From a virus: DNA of 30,301 nt. How positions within the stretch are numbered: position 1 is the first letter of the stretch; each line of letters starts with the position of its first letter. Position numbers and translations under genes: made by a program. A model generated the notes under the pieces. That model searched no databases, was not told the origin of the DNA, and saw only the letters and a list, made by a program, of their open reading frames with translations. Below, piece after piece: positions 29,254-30,301 of this stretch. The stretch lies in IMG/VR virus record IMGVR_UViG_3300028840_004318, positions 1 to 30,301 of that record. One strand, given 5' to 3'.

Positions 29254-29868
29254 TCAGTTCAGCCCCCGGCCTCGCTTGAGCGCCTCGCTCTGCTTCTGCC
29301 TCTCGACCACCTGGGCCATCAGCCGCTCGACCATCATCGCGTCGACCTCGCTCGGGCTCCGGCCGGCGACCCTGAGCTCGCTCTCGGTCTGCAGGTAGTG
29401 CCGACTCGGCGCGTAGAGCCCGTGGATCCGCAGACGCTGCTCGACGCACCACTGGACGATCTGCAGCCAGGCCGCGGCCCCGGTCCTGGTCACCTTGGCC
29501 ACGGCCTCCTTGACGATGCGAGGCCTGCTGCCGCCCTCCAAGAGACCCTTCTCGATCACCTCTCTGACCTCGCCAGGCTCGGCCGCTTCGAACCGCTCCC
29601 AGGCGGTCCGCTCGACCAAACTGATCTTGGCCAGCTCGATCGACTTGTTCGCCGACATCTGCTCGAGCCACTGGGGCCGGATCGTGTTGTTCAGGTGGTG
29701 CTGGATCGTCGAGTGGTGGACGCCGAACCGCTCAGCGATCCGCGTGATCGGCCACCCCTTGAGCCAGAGCTCGCTCACCTCCAGGAGCGCCTCGGGCGGC
29801 AGGGGCCGCTCAGAGGGCCTCTGACCGCCTGGCTTGCGCTTGGCCGGCTTCTTCGGTTTCTTCGCCAT
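29254..29868 (-). CDS. Terminase small subunit
   Basis: A 204-aa protein starting MAKKPKKPAKRKPGGQRPSE. A very basic N-terminus leads to a helix-turn-helix (residues about 28-61, LLEVSELWLKGWPITRIAERFGVHHSTIQHHL), then a long helical region and a C-terminal helix bearing SEVDAMMVERLMAQVVERQ. This fits phage small terminases, which recognise the packaging site and oligomerise. It stands directly before the large subunit gene, as usual. A plain transcriptional regulator is possible, but the order and length favour terminase. Confidence 0.85.
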   Translation of the reverse strand: MAKKPKKPAKRKPGGQRPSERPLPPEALLEVSELWLKGWPITRIAERFGVHHSTIQHHLNNTIRPQWLEQMSANKSIELAKISLVERTAWERFEAAEPGEVREVIEKGLLEGGSRPRIVKEAVAKVTRTGAAAWLQIVQWCVEQRLRIHGLYAPSRHYLQTESELRVAGRSPSEVDAMMVERLMAQVVERQKQSEALKRGRGLN

Positions 29869-29886
29869 CTGCGGATCCCCTGCGGA

Positions 29887-30078
29887 TCACTCCTCGTCTT
29901 CCATCTCCGCTTCCACCGAGCCAACCCCCCCGCCGGGGGTGCGCATCTCCTTGCTCACATGGGTGATTCGCCCCTGCTCGACGATCACATGCAGCCTGAT
30001 CTCGCAGTTCGGCTCCCTCTTGGCCCACTCGCGGACCTTCTCGATCGCCTTGTCCAGCCGCTTCTGGTCGTCTTCCAC
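29887..30078 (-). CDS. 63-aa small protein, unknown
   Basis: I choose the GTG at 30078 (VEDDQKRLDKAIEKVREWAK) because AAAGGGAG lies a few bases upstream; the frame extends further but that part has no good start. It has an amphipathic helix (DDQKRLDKAIEKVREWAKRE), then strands (CEIRLHVIVEQGRITHVSKE), then an acidic tail (SVEAEMEDEE). No recognised family. It is 18 nt before the small terminase gene and may belong to the same packaging operon. Confidence 0.65.
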   Translation of the reverse strand: MEDDQKRLDKAIEKVREWAKREPNCEIRLHVIVEQGRITHVSKEMRTPGGGVGSVEAEMEDEE

Positions 30079-30174
30079 TGGTCTCCCTTTCGTCTGAAAT
30101 GCTGGGGGGCGGCCGTGCTCGCCCCCGCCCGTTCGTTCAACGCCCCCGGTTCCGGCTTGTAGCTGCATTTGCCT

Positions 30175-30301
30175 TCAACGCACGGCTTGAGGTTGGCGTG
30201 GGCCAGCTACGCTCCCACCCACACCGGCAAACCCATCGGCACTCTCGGGGACTCGCTGGATGAGCTCAGCCCACCCGGCTCGGTCACATCGGGTATAGGG
30301 T
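30175..30301 (-). CDS. Possible C-terminal end of an upstream gene (cut by window edge)
   Basis: From the window edge the minus strand is open for about 41 codons in one frame (ending DGFAGVGGSVAGPRQPQAVR) before TGA at 30177-30175. A second frame is also open across most of this stretch (ending MGLPVWVGA), so the choice is unsure. No domain is recognisable. The remaining 96 bp (30079-30174) carry no clear gene or promoter; a G/C-rich partial inverted repeat (GTGGG...AGC TAC GCT...CCCAC, about 30197-30217) is the only structure seen. Confidence 0.3.
   Translation of the reverse strand, partial: PYTRCDRAGWAELIQRVPESADGFAGVGGSVAGPRQPQAVR

Noticed and set aside
30079-30174. Possible promoter upstream of the 63-aa gene (TACAAG near 30157-30162)
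   Set aside because: It lacks the 11-mer at the required distance and has no convincing -35.
1-30301. tRNA genes, CRISPR arrays, insertion sequences, integrase or attachment sites
   Set aside because: None seen on either strand: no regularly spaced repeat-spacer pattern, no transposase or integrase motif, and no cloverleaf I could recognise by eye.

Overview
The window is a stretch of a tailed-phage (prophage or phage) genome. Every protein gene I can support lies on the minus strand, so the biological reading order runs from high to low coordinates. The DNA is G+C-rich (about two thirds by eye), so the complementary strand carries many long spurious open frames. The host is not identifiable with certainty. 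The G+C content, the phage 'VQTVTISGTPTGG' domain and the Ser-run/Cys-rich structural proteins make a high-GC host such as a planctomycete plausible, but this is an inference.

Layout in reading order: (1) 30.3-26.9 kb, packaging: a small acidic protein, terminase small and large subunits, a HTH/zinc-ribbon protein and a 62-aa protein. (2) 26.8-18.9 kb: a KTSC-domain protein, then small structural proteins and a LamG/repeat adhesin. This group lies, unusually, before a Mu gp29-like (DUF935) portal with a long repeat-bearing C-terminus. (3) 18.8-16.4 kb: five small genes, four of them with membrane or export signals (a C39/papain-like lipoprotein, a thioredoxin-like bitopic protein and two one-TM proteins), which could be a lysis or envelope module. 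(4) 16.3-6.5 kb, virion core: Mu I/Z-like protease-scaffold with an internal start, decoration protein, major capsid, gp36-like connector, tail tube, tail chaperones with a -1 frameshift at A8, a short tape measure, and two large tail proteins. (5) 6.4 kb to the left edge: a 55-aa fibre-like protein, then a sugar-modification cassette (UDP-GlcNAc 2-epimerase, methyltransferase, sulfotransferase, glycosyltransferase-like), a tail-terminator-like gene and two Ser-run/Cys-rich structural proteins, the last cut by the edge.

The head is Mu-like and the tail siphovirus-like. Genes are tightly coupled: at least seven junctions are ATGA, TGATG or TAATG overlaps.

The most striking regulatory signal is an 11-bp element, TGGGCCATCAC on the minus strand, present four times. 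Each copy lies at or just after the last gene of a block and 26-28 bp upstream of a -10-like hexamer. The four copies divide the genes into four transcription units (26.8-18.9, 18.8-16.4, 16.3-6.5 and 6.4-<0 kb). Two of the four promoters also share a leader with a conserved 20-nt box and a strong intrinsic terminator placed between promoter and first gene. This suggests attenuation/antitermination or a short phage RNA, and is the best candidate here for an undescribed system.
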